DNA from: Gynuella sunshinyii YC6258
GTDB lineage: Bacteria; Pseudomonadota; Gammaproteobacteria; Pseudomonadales; Natronospirillaceae
Direction of reading: 5' to 3'
Length of the DNA: 64,000 nt
Assembly: GCF_000940805.1 (NCBI RefSeq)
Contig: NZ_CP007142.1
Location: 2,704,593 to 2,768,592 of the forward strand
Positions 17,308-26,976 of this stretch are shown piece after piece. Each line of letters begins with the position of its first letter. Position 1 is the stretch's first letter. The notes beneath the pieces are model-generated. The model did not search any database and was not told where the DNA came from. It was given only the letters and a program-made list of their open reading frames with translations. Made by a program: the position numbers and the translations under genes.

Positions 17308-20301
17308 CTAGTTCATTTGCACTCGCATACTCCGCGATAGCCAAATATACAGGTTTTCGCAGGTCATCGGAGGTGCAAACAGGTAGCCCTGGGCATATTT
17401 GCAATGATTATTACGTAGCACCATAACCTGCGATTGATTTTCAACCCCTTCTGCAACCACTTCCAATTCCAGGCTTTTTGACATGGCAATGGTTGTTTCC
17501 ACTAACTGCCTGTCTTTATGGTCAGAAGCGATGTCCCGTACGAACTCCCGATCTATTTTGATAATGTCAAATGGGTGATTGCGGACATAGCTGAGTGACG
17601 AATAACCCTTGCCAAAATCATCCATGGCTATGCTGACTCCCAAATCTTTCAGTTCTCTTAACACTCTGCTGCAATGTTCTATATCTGACATCAATACGCC
17701 TTCGGTGATTTCAACAATCAGATTTCGGGCCGGCAACTGGTATTTCTGAAGTGTATCTGTAAGCTTGCTAAGCAGTTCCCGATCACGAAACTGTCGTGGC
17801 GACAGGTTAACCGCAATGGAAAAGTTCTGGTTAAAGCGCTGCTGCAGTATTTTGCATTCAGCAATAGCTTGTTGAAAGACAAAATCACCGATTTTCAGAA
17901 TGTAGCCATTCTGTTCAGCAATTGGAATGAAGTCTTCCGGACTTACCTGACCCAATATGGGATTTTCCCAACGTAACAGGGCTTCGAAGCGTACCGTGTC
18001 ATTACTGATAAGATTGACGATGGGTTGATAGGTCAGATACATCTCGTTGTGATCGAGTGCCCTGAGCATTTGTTCTTCGATGGTCATTTTTTTGTGTTGA
18101 TTCGCATCCATATCACCTGAATACAGAGAGAAGACATTTCCACCCTGGTGTTTAGCATCATACATAGCCATATCCGCATGACGTAACAAAGCATCACCTG
18201 AGTTTCCGTCATTGGGATAGATGGCGATGCCGATACTCGTCGTGATCATCAATGTTCGTTCACCTATCACAAAACCTTTCTGTATCTCCAGCAGTACGGT
18301 TTCGGCCATGCTTAGAATGTGTTGAAGGTGAAGAGAGTGCCCTGTCATGATGACAAATTCATCCCCTCCAAAACGGCCTATGAAATAGGTTTCCTTGAGT
18401 GCATGGGTCAATCGTATTGCCACTGCCTGTAATAGTTGGTCACCAGCAGCGTGCCCAAGGGTATCGTTGATTTTTTTGAAATCATCCAGATCCAGAAACA
18501 TGACCGCAAAGCAGTGGTTGCTGGAAATTTGTTCGGCGCTTTCCAGCAGATACTCAACATGATTTAAGATGGCATTGCGGTTAGGTAGCTGAGTGAGAGT
18601 ATCGTGTTGAGCCCGGTATTCCAGTTGTTGAGTTCGATCTGCGACTTTTTTGTTCAGCAGGTAATTCCAATAAAGAACGACGGCGACAACCGCCAGTGCC
18701 AGAAATGTGCAGCCAATCAACCATAGGGCCGGAATACCTTTATGGATGGAAATAGCCACCCATTGATTGAAGATCCGATTGCGTTCTTCTTCGGTAATAG
18801 TGGCCAAAGTTTTATTTAGGATGGAAACCAGCTCAGGCCAGTCACTTCTAATACCGAGCGCGAATTGATAGCGATAGGGTACCTCTCCTGAGATCACCAG
18901 ATTGGTCAGGCCCTGTTCGCGCATGATATAGCTGGCAGAGGCAATGTTGCCAATGTAGGCAAACGTTTCACCTTTGGCGACGGCAGCCAGTGCCGAAGCA
19001 GTGCTGTTATATTCAATAAAGTTAAGTGCCGGATATTTCGGATGCAGTTCCTGATAGGGGATGGAGTGTGTTTCGGTCGCTATTAATTGATTTTTGAGGC
19101 TGTTCAAATTGGCCACATAGCGGACATTGTCACGCGTTACGATGATCATCCCGGCACTCAGATAAGGTTGGGTAAATGTTAAATAGCTCTGGTTCTGCCG
19201 GGTTTTGGTTGCAAATGACAATACATCCAACTGCCGGTTTTGCAGCTGAAGTTGGAGTTCTTCCCATGGAGCAACGGGAGAACGTTCAAACTGAATGTTC
19301 AGGCGAGTCTCAATCAGGCGGATGTAATCAGCAGCGATGCCCCGATAGTCGCCATTAGCGGCAGTGTATTCAAAGGGTGGACTGGCTGATTTCGATGCAA
19401 GCCGGATGACCGGGTGTGACTTCAACCAGCTTCGTTCAGCGGCGGTCAGCACAATTTGTGATGGAGACGTGTTCATATTCGCCGTACCCACCCAATCTCC
19501 CTGGAGTGCTGCTTTCTCACTAGTGCTCATATCACTCAGTGCCAGGTTCAGAATTTCGGTCAATGGCGCCCAATCCTTGCGGATACCAATGGTGAGTATG
19601 GAACCTTGTTTTTGCGCCCGACCATGTACCTTCAGGTTTTGCATCAGCTCGCTTTTAATGATGTACATGGCAACTGCCCGATTGCCAACATAGGCATCGA
19701 CCTCATTTCTGATTACCGCTCCCAGTGCTTCAGAGGTGTTACTGTATTCCCGTATGGTGACTTTCGGATAATGCTCTTGAAAATATCGGACGTTGCCAAA
19801 CCCTTTTTCCAAAGCAATGGTTTTTCCAATCAGTGTATTCTCGTTCTGATAGTAAGGCGCGTCGCTCCTTGCAACGATGACATGAGGGATATTGAGGTAG
19901 GCCTCGGTGAAATTGAAAAAGGGTTCGCGTTCTGGTTTTGGCGTAATGTCCAATACGGCATCCAGTTTTTTCTCGACCACCTGCTGATACAGGTTTGGCC
20001 AGTCACTGCTGATAATGTGCAGACGACCATCAAGGCGATGATTGAGGGCTTCAACATAATCGGCACCAATACCCTTTGCCCGACCTTGGTTGTCAGTGAA
20101 GTTAATCGGTGGCCAGTTATCCATGGCACCAACGCGAATGACAGGGTGCTGTTCCAGCCATTCTTTTTGGGTGGGGCTCAGTTGATCAAAAAAGGTCTGT
20201 GGGGCACCAAGTGCCACAAAACATAACAGCCAGAGACAGAGTGCCACGAAGTACCGAGGCGGCAGTTTCCCGATTGCACTGTCAGTGACTTGAATGATCA
20301 C
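17308..20301 (-). CDS. membrane GGDEF-EAL protein with two periplasmic solute-binding (SBP_bac_3) sensors
   Basis: 997 residues from a GTG with AGGAAG upstream. A signal/anchor segment (residues about 15-33) is followed by two tandem amino-acid-binding-protein-like modules (about 45-275 and 285-515). Each starts with a matching W-L-x-x-HPVIR motif. TM is at about 525-548. The cytoplasmic GGDEF domain (about 565-725) is intact (RFGGDEFVIM). The EAL domain (about 740-985) is also intact (FEALLRW, ITEGVL, DDFGKGYSS, KIDREFV, AEGVEN). It can in principle make and break c-di-GMP in response to two bound ligands. It is monocistronic, divergent from nothing close, and its nearest neighbour converges. 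Confidence 0.9.
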   Translation of the reverse strand: MIIQVTDSAIGKLPPRYFVALCLWLLCFVALGAPQTFFDQLSPTQKEWLEQHPVIRVGAMDNWPPINFTDNQGRAKGIGADYVEALNHRLDGRLHIISSDWPNLYQQVVEKKLDAVLDITPKPEREPFFNFTEAYLNIPHVIVARSDAPYYQNENTLIGKTIALEKGFGNVRYFQEHYPKVTIREYSNTSEALGAVIRNEVDAYVGNRAVAMYIIKSELMQNLKVHGRAQKQGSILTIGIRKDWAPLTEILNLALSDMSTSEKAALQGDWVGTANMNTSPSQIVLTAAERSWLKSHPVIRLASKSASPPFEYTAANGDYRGIAADYIRLIETRLNIQFERSPVAPWEELQLQLQNRQLDVLSFATKTRQNQSYLTFTQPYLSAGMIIVTRDNVRYVANLNSLKNQLIATETHSIPYQELHPKYPALNFIEYNSTASALAAVAKGETFAYIGNIASASYIMREQGLTNLVISGEVPYRYQFALGIRSDWPELVSILNKTLATITEEERNRIFNQWVAISIHKGIPALWLIGCTFLALAVVAVVLYWNYLLNKKVADRTQQLEYRAQHDTLTQLPNRNAILNHVEYLLESAEQISSNHCFAVMFLDLDDFKKINDTLGHAAGDQLLQAVAIRLTHALKETYFIGRFGGDEFVIMTGHSLHLQHILSMAETVLLEIQKGFVIGERTLMITTSIGIAIYPNDGNSGDALLRHADMAMYDAKHQGGNVFSLYSGDMDANQHKKMTIEEQMLRALDHNEMYLTYQPIVNLISNDTVRFEALLRWENPILGQVSPEDFIPIAEQNGYILKIGDFVFQQAIAECKILQQRFNQNFSIAVNLSPRQFRDRELLSKLTDTLQKYQLPARNLIVEITEGVLMSDIEHCSRVLRELKDLGVSIAMDDFGKGYSSLSYVRNHPFDIIKIDREFVRDIASDHKDRQLVETTIAMSKSLELEVVAEGVENQSQVMVLRNNHCKYAQGYLFAPPMTCENLYIWLSRSMRVQMN

Positions 20302-20489
20302 ATGGGCTTCCTGTAAAAGGCCCAGGCCTGTATATGTCTAATCAGATCCCGATGTATCAGCCAGTATCTGGATCAAAGACCGTCTTGTTTTCAAGAATTC
20401 AGTTTAGGGCAGATTTTCAACATTACAATTTTTGGTGTTTCATTGAATACCCTTCAATATGATGACTGATTTCATGATAACTAAATTGG

Positions 20490-21734
20490 TTAGTGGGCTG
20501 TTTTTTGCAGAATAGCGGACTCATCCCGTTCTTGTATAGGCAGATGCAGTACTGCTGCTATCAGTCCAAGGATAATGCCTGCAATCCATATTCCCTGGTA
20601 GTTGCCGAAATGCTGGTAGAGAAACCCTCCGAGCCAGACTCCGGAAAAACTTCCCAGCTGATGACTCAAAAACACAATGCCGTAGAGAAACGCCATATAA
20701 CGGGTACCAAAAAAGCTGGCTACCAGACCTGATGTTGGCGGTACAGTGGCCAGCCAGAGAAAACCCATGGATGCGCTGAAGATCAGAATACTTGGTAGTG
20801 ATACTGGTATCAGCAGGAAGAGCGTAATGGCGATCACCCGACCAAAATAAATGCAGGCGAGGATGTACGGTTTGGATCGTGGGCCGCTGAGTACACCGGA
20901 ATAATAAGCACCGATGACATTGCACAGACCTATCAGACTAATGCTCCATGCACCGATTTTGGCGTCGAAACCCAAATCGACGATATACCCTGGCATGTGG
21001 ACGGTGATGAAGGCGACATGGAATCCGCATACGAAAAAACCGGCAACCAGCAAGGTGTAGGAACGTATTCGAAAAGCCTGGCGCAGGATATGCCACAATG
21101 GCAGGTTGAGGTTTTTGTCCGAGTGGTCATTGGTGCCACTGTAAGGAGCCAGAGGAATCGCCAGCACGGCCATCAGCAGCGCGGAAAGTCCCAGCAGTTG
21201 TATGGCGTGAAACCAGCCAAACCAATCAAGCAGCTGTTGCATGAATGGCACCACCAGAAACTGCCCGAAGCTGCCAGCAGAGGTACCCAATCCAAGTACC
21301 CAGCTGCGCTTGTCAGCGGGTACTGAGCGAGCCAGGGCCGGTAACACGATACCAAAGGCAGTTCCGGCGATACCTGCCCCCACCAGTACCCCGGCGGTTG
21401 CAATCATCGTTGTCTGAGTGCTGGCATAGGCCATTCCGATCATGCCGGCGGCATAACACAGTACGCCAGAAAGCAGTATTTTCAGATTGCCGAAGCGGTC
21501 TGCGAGTGCACCGGCAAGAACCGCGAAAATTCCCCAGGCCAGATTCTGAATTGCCAGCGCCAATGACAAAACCTCACGCCCCCAACCGTACTCGGCTGAA
21601 ACAGGCTGCAGGAAAATTCCGAAACCGGAGCGGTAGCCGATTGAAAGGGCCAATAACAGGCAGCCACTGATAATCAGTCCAGAGGTGGATTTGTTCATAG
21701 CGATACTTTTGTCAGGGGATTGAATAAGATGCAT
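20490..21734 (-). CDS. MFS transporter, 12 membrane segments
   Basis: 414 residues with 12 hydrophobic helices. The A-like motif between helices 2 and 3 is GALADRFGNLKIL, and an N-terminal YGWGREVLS follows helix 1, as in the oxalate/formate-monocarboxylate porter-like group of MFS. Likely moves an organic acid or drug across the inner membrane; substrate unknown. The start may be at 21698. The gene is divergent from cobQ with only 75 bases between, so they may share a control region. Confidence 0.8.
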   Translation of the reverse strand: MHLIQSPDKSIAMNKSTSGLIISGCLLLALSIGYRSGFGIFLQPVSAEYGWGREVLSLALAIQNLAWGIFAVLAGALADRFGNLKILLSGVLCYAAGMIGMAYASTQTTMIATAGVLVGAGIAGTAFGIVLPALARSVPADKRSWVLGLGTSAGSFGQFLVVPFMQQLLDWFGWFHAIQLLGLSALLMAVLAIPLAPYSGTNDHSDKNLNLPLWHILRQAFRIRSYTLLVAGFFVCGFHVAFITVHMPGYIVDLGFDAKIGAWSISLIGLCNVIGAYYSGVLSGPRSKPYILACIYFGRVIAITLFLLIPVSLPSILIFSASMGFLWLATVPPTSGLVASFFGTRYMAFLYGIVFLSHQLGSFSGVWLGGFLYQHFGNYQGIWIAGIILGLIAAVLHLPIQERDESAILQKTAH

Positions 21735-21809
21735 TACTTTGTCATGTTTTAAGCATTGTGCCCATTGGTGGGCATGTGAAAATTACTTACTCAAGAATTA
21801 TTTTTCCTT

Positions 21810-23228
21810 ATGTCAAAAAGTATCATGATCATGGGATGTACCAGTGATGCCGGGAAGTCTTTTGTTGTCAGTGTCCTGTGTCGGATATTTGCCAACCTCG
21901 GGCAACGTGTGGTGCCGTTCAAAGCGCAGAATATGAGTAATAATGCTGCGGTTACCAGGGAAGGAGGAGAAATGGGGCGAGCGCAGTATCTGCAGGCCAT
22001 CGCTGCCAGGGTTGAACCACATACGGATTTTAATCCTATATTACTGAAGCCTCAGGCCAACGTTCTGAGTCAGGTGGTTGTGAATGGTCAGGTGGATCAT
22101 CATCTGAATGCCATGGAATGGCATGCACGAAAGGAGCGTCTGTGGCCGGAGGTGTTGGCATGCCTTGATCGTTTACAGACACAGTATCCGCTGATTCTGA
22201 TCGAAGGGGCCGGCAGTCCGGCAGAAGTGAATCTCAAAAAATCGGATATTGTTAATTTTGCTGTGGCTACCCATGCGGATGCAGATGTGTTCCTGGTGGC
22301 GGATATCGATCGGGGTGGGGCATACGCGCACCTGTTGGGTACCTTTATGTGTCTGACCGAGGCTGAGCGACTCAGGGTCAAAGGTTTTGTTTTGAATAAG
22401 TTTCGAGGTGATGAATCGTTGTTGTCCGAAGCCAACGATTGGCTTTACCAACAAACCGGTGTCCCAATTGTGGCGGTTTTACCCTACACCCGTCATCGAC
22501 TTCCCGAGGAGGATGCTTTTTTTCATCGTTCCAAAGCGGCCAGAGGTGCTGTCAATATCGGTCTGGTGATGTATCCCTATGCCAGTAATCTGGATGAATT
22601 CGACCCTTTGGCTTATCACGATGATGTGCAACTGACGGTGGTCAGACATGTCGCTGACCTTAAAAATCTGGACGCATTGATTTTACCGGGAGCCAAACAT
22701 GTCGCTGCCGCCATGCAGTATCTACGGGAAGAGAACCTGGATGTTGAAATACGGCAGTTTGCTGATCAAGGTAAGCCAGTGCTGGGCATCTGCGGAGGGC
22801 TGCAATTATTAGGGCGGGGGGTGACTGATGAACTTCTCGTTGAAGGAGGGTCTTTCAGTGGACTGGATATTCTTCCCTTACAGACGCGATTTCAAAAACC
22901 CAAGACAACGGTCCGACGAACGATCAATTGGCAGGCAAATGAGCTGGCCGTCTATGAGATTCATCAGGGAGAAAGCGAGGCGCTGGAAGACTCACTGGAA
23001 GCTTTTATCGAAACTGGTACCGGATTTCGGAAAGGCAATGTATACGCCTCTTATCTGCATGGGTTGTTCGAAAATGCCTGCTTTTGCGAGTGGTTTTTAA
23101 AGCCATTGGGTGTGCAGTTCAGCCAACAGACTAACTGGTATGACTTCCTGGACACCGAATTGGATCGACTGGCCTCGCAGTTACAGCCCAGGTTGGAACA
23201 AATCATTGAATATGGCCGGTCGGTATGA
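21810..23228 (+). CDS. cobQ: cobyric acid synthase
   Basis: 472 residues. It amidates adenosyl-cobyrinate a,c-diamide at four positions using glutamine and ATP. The N-terminal P-loop domain (MIMGCTSDAGKSFV, residues 6-19) resembles dethiobiotin synthetase. AQNMSNNAAVTREGGEMGRAQ is the CobQ signature. The C-terminal GATase_3 domain has nucleophile Cys328 in GICGGLQLLG and the His in SYLHGLFEN. The adenosyltransferase gene 1.2 kb away supports local cobalamin metabolism. I see no cobalamin riboswitch before it. Confidence 0.93.
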   Translation: MSKSIMIMGCTSDAGKSFVVSVLCRIFANLGQRVVPFKAQNMSNNAAVTREGGEMGRAQYLQAIAARVEPHTDFNPILLKPQANVLSQVVVNGQVDHHLNAMEWHARKERLWPEVLACLDRLQTQYPLILIEGAGSPAEVNLKKSDIVNFAVATHADADVFLVADIDRGGAYAHLLGTFMCLTEAERLRVKGFVLNKFRGDESLLSEANDWLYQQTGVPIVAVLPYTRHRLPEEDAFFHRSKAARGAVNIGLVMYPYASNLDEFDPLAYHDDVQLTVVRHVADLKNLDALILPGAKHVAAAMQYLREENLDVEIRQFADQGKPVLGICGGLQLLGRGVTDELLVEGGSFSGLDILPLQTRFQKPKTTVRRTINWQANELAVYEIHQGESEALEDSLEAFIETGTGFRKGNVYASYLHGLFENACFCEWFLKPLGVQFSQQTNWYDFLDTELDRLASQLQPRLEQIIEYGRSV

Positions 23229-23313
23229 ATCTGTGCTTTCGAGCTACGCTTACATAACGAATGTTGCAAGTTGAAAACCAGCAAAAATGGACTTTAATTA
23301 ATCAGTAGGGATC

Positions 23314-23362
23314 CAGGAGAACGGGTTGATTATTTCCCGAATTATCAACCGTGTGTCTCCTG
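23314..23362. other. long bulged hairpin in the cobQ downstream region
   Basis: CAGGAGA (23314-23320) pairs with TCTCCTG (23356-23362), and the inner ACGGGTTGAT pairs with ATCAACCGT with a single bulged G. No T run follows. It may be a terminator-like or leader structure for the next gene. Confidence 0.4.
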
Positions 23363-23440
23363 AAGCATAAGTAGATCAGGGCAGTTGAGCAATGTCGGCG
23401 ATATTTCCTAATCGCGGTTGAAGGTTGGTACCTAGAGGTG

Positions 23441-24328
23441 ATGGCGATAGATTCAACGTTACAGCATGAATACGATTCATTTGGACCGTGGCTGTTGGAG
23501 ATCAAGCAACCCCAAGATGTTCCTCGGGTGTTTGCTGAAGACTTCCAACTGACCGATGATATTCTAATGGCCCTAAAAGTGCCCCGGCCGATTGAGCGCC
23601 GGGATGCCAGGCCTGGGCAGGTTCTCTACGATGGCATCGTTTGCCTGTATGACCGTGAAGTGAAAATACTGCATCTGGAGCAGCAACAGGTATTGGTTGA
23701 AAGTGCCTGTTATAAAGATATGGTCACTATTCAGGATGTACGGGATCTGTTAATGGGAGAACTGAGAATTCAGACGGATAGCCGCAGTTACAGTATTCCC
23801 TATAGCATGGTATCCCAGGAGATGGTTGATCGGGTTGTCCGTATTCTTCGAAAGAAATATATTCGCTCAGATATACTGATCAAATTAGAGGACGAAAATT
23901 TTCCGAATGTTGAGCTGCCATTGTTGTTCAAAAACGCGCTCAATAAACTGAGGGCAAACGAAAAAATTTCATTATTGGCCTATCAACCTAATATGGCATT
24001 GGAAGGAAACTCCTCCGATGATTATGAGCGCTTTGAAAACATCTATAACAACTACACATTATATTGCAGTCTGTTTTTGAGTGCTGAGCGGGAAATTATT
24101 GTGATCAGCAGCAACAAACCCATAAAGCGTCGTATGGAAGTCGATAGCAGTTATATTCTCAGTTATATCCCTTACAGCCAGCTTCGTGATATGCAAATTG
24201 AGAAAGACAGTAGGTTTATCGGTTTGCGTCATTTACTGCTGAAATTCGGCCATCAGAATCTTGAGTTCATGCTGGACCAGAACACGACTCGAAAGATAAG
24301 AGTTCATGTTCTGGACCGTGTACAGTGA
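23441..24328 (+). CDS. hypothetical cytoplasmic protein, possibly two PH-like modules
   Basis: 295 residues from ATG 23441 (GTG 23438 is adjacent). No signal peptide or membrane segment. The N-terminal half has an alternating strand pattern (GQVLYDGIVCLYDREVKILH, then YSIPYSMVSQEMVDRVVRIL) and the C-terminal half repeats the style (YTLYCSLFLSAEREIIVISS, then ILSYIPYSQLRDM). This could be a pair of bacterial PH-like beta barrels each capped by a helix. I do not recognise a named family and the neighbours give no clue. Confidence 0.65.
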   Translation: MAIDSTLQHEYDSFGPWLLEIKQPQDVPRVFAEDFQLTDDILMALKVPRPIERRDARPGQVLYDGIVCLYDREVKILHLEQQQVLVESACYKDMVTIQDVRDLLMGELRIQTDSRSYSIPYSMVSQEMVDRVVRILRKKYIRSDILIKLEDENFPNVELPLLFKNALNKLRANEKISLLAYQPNMALEGNSSDDYERFENIYNNYTLYCSLFLSAEREIIVISSNKPIKRRMEVDSSYILSYIPYSQLRDMQIEKDSRFIGLRHLLLKFGHQNLEFMLDQNTTRKIRVHVLDRVQ

Positions 24329-24450
24329 CTTATATGATTAATGGGAAACGTTTATTCTGTTGCTTTCTGAATGGTGGCTCATGGTTTCGTTGACCCAGGA
24401 ATCTTCATATATCTCGATCAGTGAGTATGGCACCAAGTGAGCGGTTGTTT

Positions 24451-25053
24451 CTAAAGATCTATGCCTTTTCTTGCTTTGATGCCTGCTTTAAAGGCATGTT
24501 TGACATCATGCACTTCCGATACGGTGTCAGCCAGTTCACGAATGGCTGAGCCACCGCCACGGCCAGTTATCACAACGGATTGCTCTGCCGGACGTTCATT
24601 GATTGCCTTAATCACACGTTCAGCATCCAGATATTTGTATCCAATCATATAGGTGATTTCGTCCAGTACTACCAGATGATATGTTTCATCGGCCAGTAAT
24701 TTTTCAGCATGCTCCCAGGTACGCTGTGCCGCTGCCATATCCGCTTCTCTATCCTGGGTATTCCAGGTAAAGCCGGTACCCATCTGATAAAAATACACCT
24801 CAGGGTGATGGTTACGGATAAACAACTCTTCACCGGACATTTGTTCTCCCTTGATGAACTGTATAACACCAACCTTATAGCCATATCCCAGACTTCTCAT
24901 GACCATGCCGAATGCTGAGCTGGATTTACCTTTGCCATCTCCTGTTAATAGCAGAACGATGCCACGTTCGGTCGTGGCAGCAGCGATGCTTTTATCCACC
25001 TTGGCTTTTTGTTTGGCCATCGCTGTTTTATGTTTTTCATTTTTATCTGCCAT
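24451..25053 (-). CDS. cobO: cob(I)yrinic acid a,c-diamide adenosyltransferase
   Basis: 200 residues, BtuR/CobO/CobP type. It transfers the adenosyl group of ATP to Co(I) corrinoids. P-loop GDGKGKSSSAFG is near residue 37, IQFIKGEQ near 65, and VLDEITYMIGYKYL near 130. The basic N-terminal 30 residues are typical of the long BtuR form. It works upstream of CobQ in the pathway or in corrinoid salvage. Also called btuR. Confidence 0.93.
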   Translation of the reverse strand: MADKNEKHKTAMAKQKAKVDKSIAAATTERGIVLLLTGDGKGKSSSAFGMVMRSLGYGYKVGVIQFIKGEQMSGEELFIRNHHPEVYFYQMGTGFTWNTQDREADMAAAQRTWEHAEKLLADETYHLVVLDEITYMIGYKYLDAERVIKAINERPAEQSVVITGRGGGSAIRELADTVSEVHDVKHAFKAGIKARKGIDL

Positions 25054-25080
25054 ATTCTGTTCTCTCTCTGGTTAGGCTGA

Positions 25081-25308
25081 TTACTGGCTGTTCGGCAGGG
25101 TATCGCCGAATCTGTGTTGGTCTGAATGCGTAACTTTGCCAGATTTGAACTGGAATTGGCAAAGTTCAGCAAATCCCCTGAAAAATGCAGGGAAATCAAC
25201 AGGGTGGTTTTTATGGCAGAGGTATGGTCCGTTGGTCTGATGGACGGAAATATGCTCACCGCCTGGTTGATTGACGAGCGTCAGTGATATGAAAACCGTG
25301 TTGAACAA
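25081..25308 (-). CDS. doubtful small reading frame upstream of cobO
   Basis: A 75-codon frame from a TTG (25308) ends 27 bases before cobO. The sequence, for example LTLVNQPGGEHISVHQTNGP, is protein-like, but there is no ribosome site and no ATG in the frame. I searched this leader for a B12-box (GCCACTG) and saw none. It may be a short cotranscribed gene or chance. Confidence 0.25.
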   Translation of the reverse strand: MFNTVFISLTLVNQPGGEHISVHQTNGPYLCHKNHPVDFPAFFRGFAELCQFQFKSGKVTHSDQHRFGDTLPNSQ

Positions 25309-25540
25309 AGGTTGGTGTGATATTCGCCGATGATAAAGCCAAATCCAATAGTGGTGTTTTTTTTTGAGGCTGGTTGTGATTCATGAGTAACCGGTTGGTA
25401 GTGTGTCAAGCCATCACAGGTCAAAAAAAAGAGATCTCAGCACCAGTCTGAATCCTGATCATAACTGTATTTTTTTCGTAAAGAAAATATATAATCGGCG
25501 CGCTAATTTTGATGGTCTTTTCAGATACCAGGAGTCGTTT

Positions 25541-26083
25541 GTGAAAATCAATGCTGTATGGATGATATTGTGGGTCGGTCTGTTGACTGCATGTAATGCT
25601 TCATTACCGGCCAGAGAAGAAACTGAGGGGGCTATATTCGTGGTTCCGACAGAGTTTCAAAAACATCAGAATGCTGAATATCTTAAGTCATTCTGGCTGG
25701 ACTTTGAGCCGGTGGGTCCAGGTGAGCCCTTTCGGGTGATCGTTAACCCTCTCGACGGGCGAAACATGGTGGTAAAAACAGGAGTGCAGCCGGGAACCTA
25801 TCTTCTGACTCGGTTTAATCTCCACTCCATGAATAAAAAAGGTTGGGATGCGTCGCGCGATGATCGTAGTTGGGAAGTGAATATGCGGGTCGAAATTGCA
25901 GAAGACAGCCTGACCGTCTGGAATCACAAGCTGATATACCATATCGACAAAAGCGGCGGCAGAAGCTATCAGGAACAGTTTAACCTGTTGCCACTGGATC
26001 TTCCGTTGAAACAACAGATTCAGGTTGAATTGGAAAACATGAATGCAGATAGCCGCTGGCCGATTATCTTTTTAACTGACTAG
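25541..26083 (+). CDS. small envelope lipoprotein, unrecognised
   Basis: 180 residues from the GTG at 25541, chosen over longer frames because CAGGAG precedes it and a lipoprotein signal (ending LLTAC) starts there. The mature part has beta-rich segments (FWLDFEPVGPGEPFRVIVNP, GTYLLTRFNLHSMN) with a G-x-Y-x-L-x-R-F pattern like that in DUF4382-type proteins. A TATATAAT promoter-like element lies near 25486-25495. No known function. Confidence 0.7.
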   Translation: MKINAVWMILWVGLLTACNASLPAREETEGAIFVVPTEFQKHQNAEYLKSFWLDFEPVGPGEPFRVIVNPLDGRNMVVKTGVQPGTYLLTRFNLHSMNKKGWDASRDDRSWEVNMRVEIAEDSLTVWNHKLIYHIDKSGGRSYQEQFNLLPLDLPLKQQIQVELENMNADSRWPIIFLTD

Positions 26084-26279
26084 CCGAAACCGGCAGCTGC
26101 CCGATATGACATTTGGAGCAGGTAACAGCGCGCTGCTCCTCTGGTGAGTGTTCCAGCAGGGAATGTTGTTTTTGCTGTTGGACAAATTTGTCGGAAGTGC
26201 ATTTGAGTCGGTCAGCGACCGGCTTATAGAATGTATCGGCCCTTCGCCTGTGAAGCTGTGTGAAGTTTCTCCAATACCG
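26064..26279 (-). other. 71-codon open stretch without a start codon, containing CSKCH
   Basis: On the minus strand, directly after the yrbL-like gene, an open frame of 71 codons runs from just after a TAA to the TAA at 26064. It reads protein-like (for example TFYKPVADRLKCTSDKFVQQ and EHSPEEQRAVTCSKCHIGQL) and carries a heme-type C-x-x-C-H. There is no ATG, GTG or TTG in the frame. It could be a broken gene fragment. See the findings. Confidence 0.35.
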
Positions 26280-26313
26280 TTATCTACAACGTGAGGAGAA
26301 AATCAGCAGCCGA

Positions 26314-26976
26314 CTAGAAACCCGGCTGTTGTTCAAGCGGTATCACCTTTGCCGCTTTCAAGCGATCCATGACGCGTTGAACAAACTTCAGTTTGCGTTT
26401 ATGGCGGATTCGCTTGCTGAATATTTGTATTGGAATAAAAGTCCGTTCACCCAGGCCATCGATCAGTACAAACTCCTCGGTGCCATCTTCCAATTGTTCC
26501 AAAACGACGTTTTCCAGGTTCAAATCGCCCAATACCAGTTTGCTGGTGAGGATAATGTCCAGAAAGAGCATTAATTTCTGATATCTTTGTTCGTCGATCT
26601 GACCGTTATTGATCAGTTGGCCTAATGTTGGTGCCAGTTTGCCGCTACGATCACGGACGGCAGACACCACCAGACCAATTCCCAGGTCAGTATCAACCAA
26701 TCCCCCAATAGGGGCTATATGTTTGATGATTCCATCCGGAGCACCGTAGCGGGAATCAAGATACACGGCCAGTTCACGCAGATAACCCGTCATATAGACA
26801 AAACGGTCTTCCATGCGGGCATACCAAGTCTTGAATATGCCGATGTTTTGATGGGGAATCATTGAGCGATGGACTTTGATGAGCCAGTCAGGATTATCGG
26901 GATGTTCATAGATGTATCTGGTTTTTCCTACCGCCACAGGTTTGCGGCCAGCAAGATTAAAAAAAAGACGGTACAT
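26314..26976 (-). CDS. YrbL family protein (kinase-like fold)
   Basis: 220 residues. N-terminal GKTRYIYEHPDNPDWLIKVH matches the YrbL (PhoP regulatory network) family, with a VAIK-like Lys in LIKVH. A catalytic-loop-like segment LVLGDLNLENVVLE and a DFG-like VLIDGLGE follow, so it has a minimal protein-kinase-like fold. In enterobacteria yrbL is PhoP-regulated; its biochemical role is not settled. AAAGGTC stands ahead of the ATG. Confidence 0.8.
   Translation of the reverse strand: MYRLFFNLAGRKPVAVGKTRYIYEHPDNPDWLIKVHRSMIPHQNIGIFKTWYARMEDRFVYMTGYLRELAVYLDSRYGAPDGIIKHIAPIGGLVDTDLGIGLVVSAVRDRSGKLAPTLGQLINNGQIDEQRYQKLMLFLDIILTSKLVLGDLNLENVVLEQLEDGTEEFVLIDGLGERTFIPIQIFSKRIRHKRKLKFVQRVMDRLKAAKVIPLEQQPGF

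Noticed and set aside
25054-25400. Possible cobalamin riboswitch upstream of cobO
   Set aside because: No B12-box or related conserved segments were found on the minus strand.
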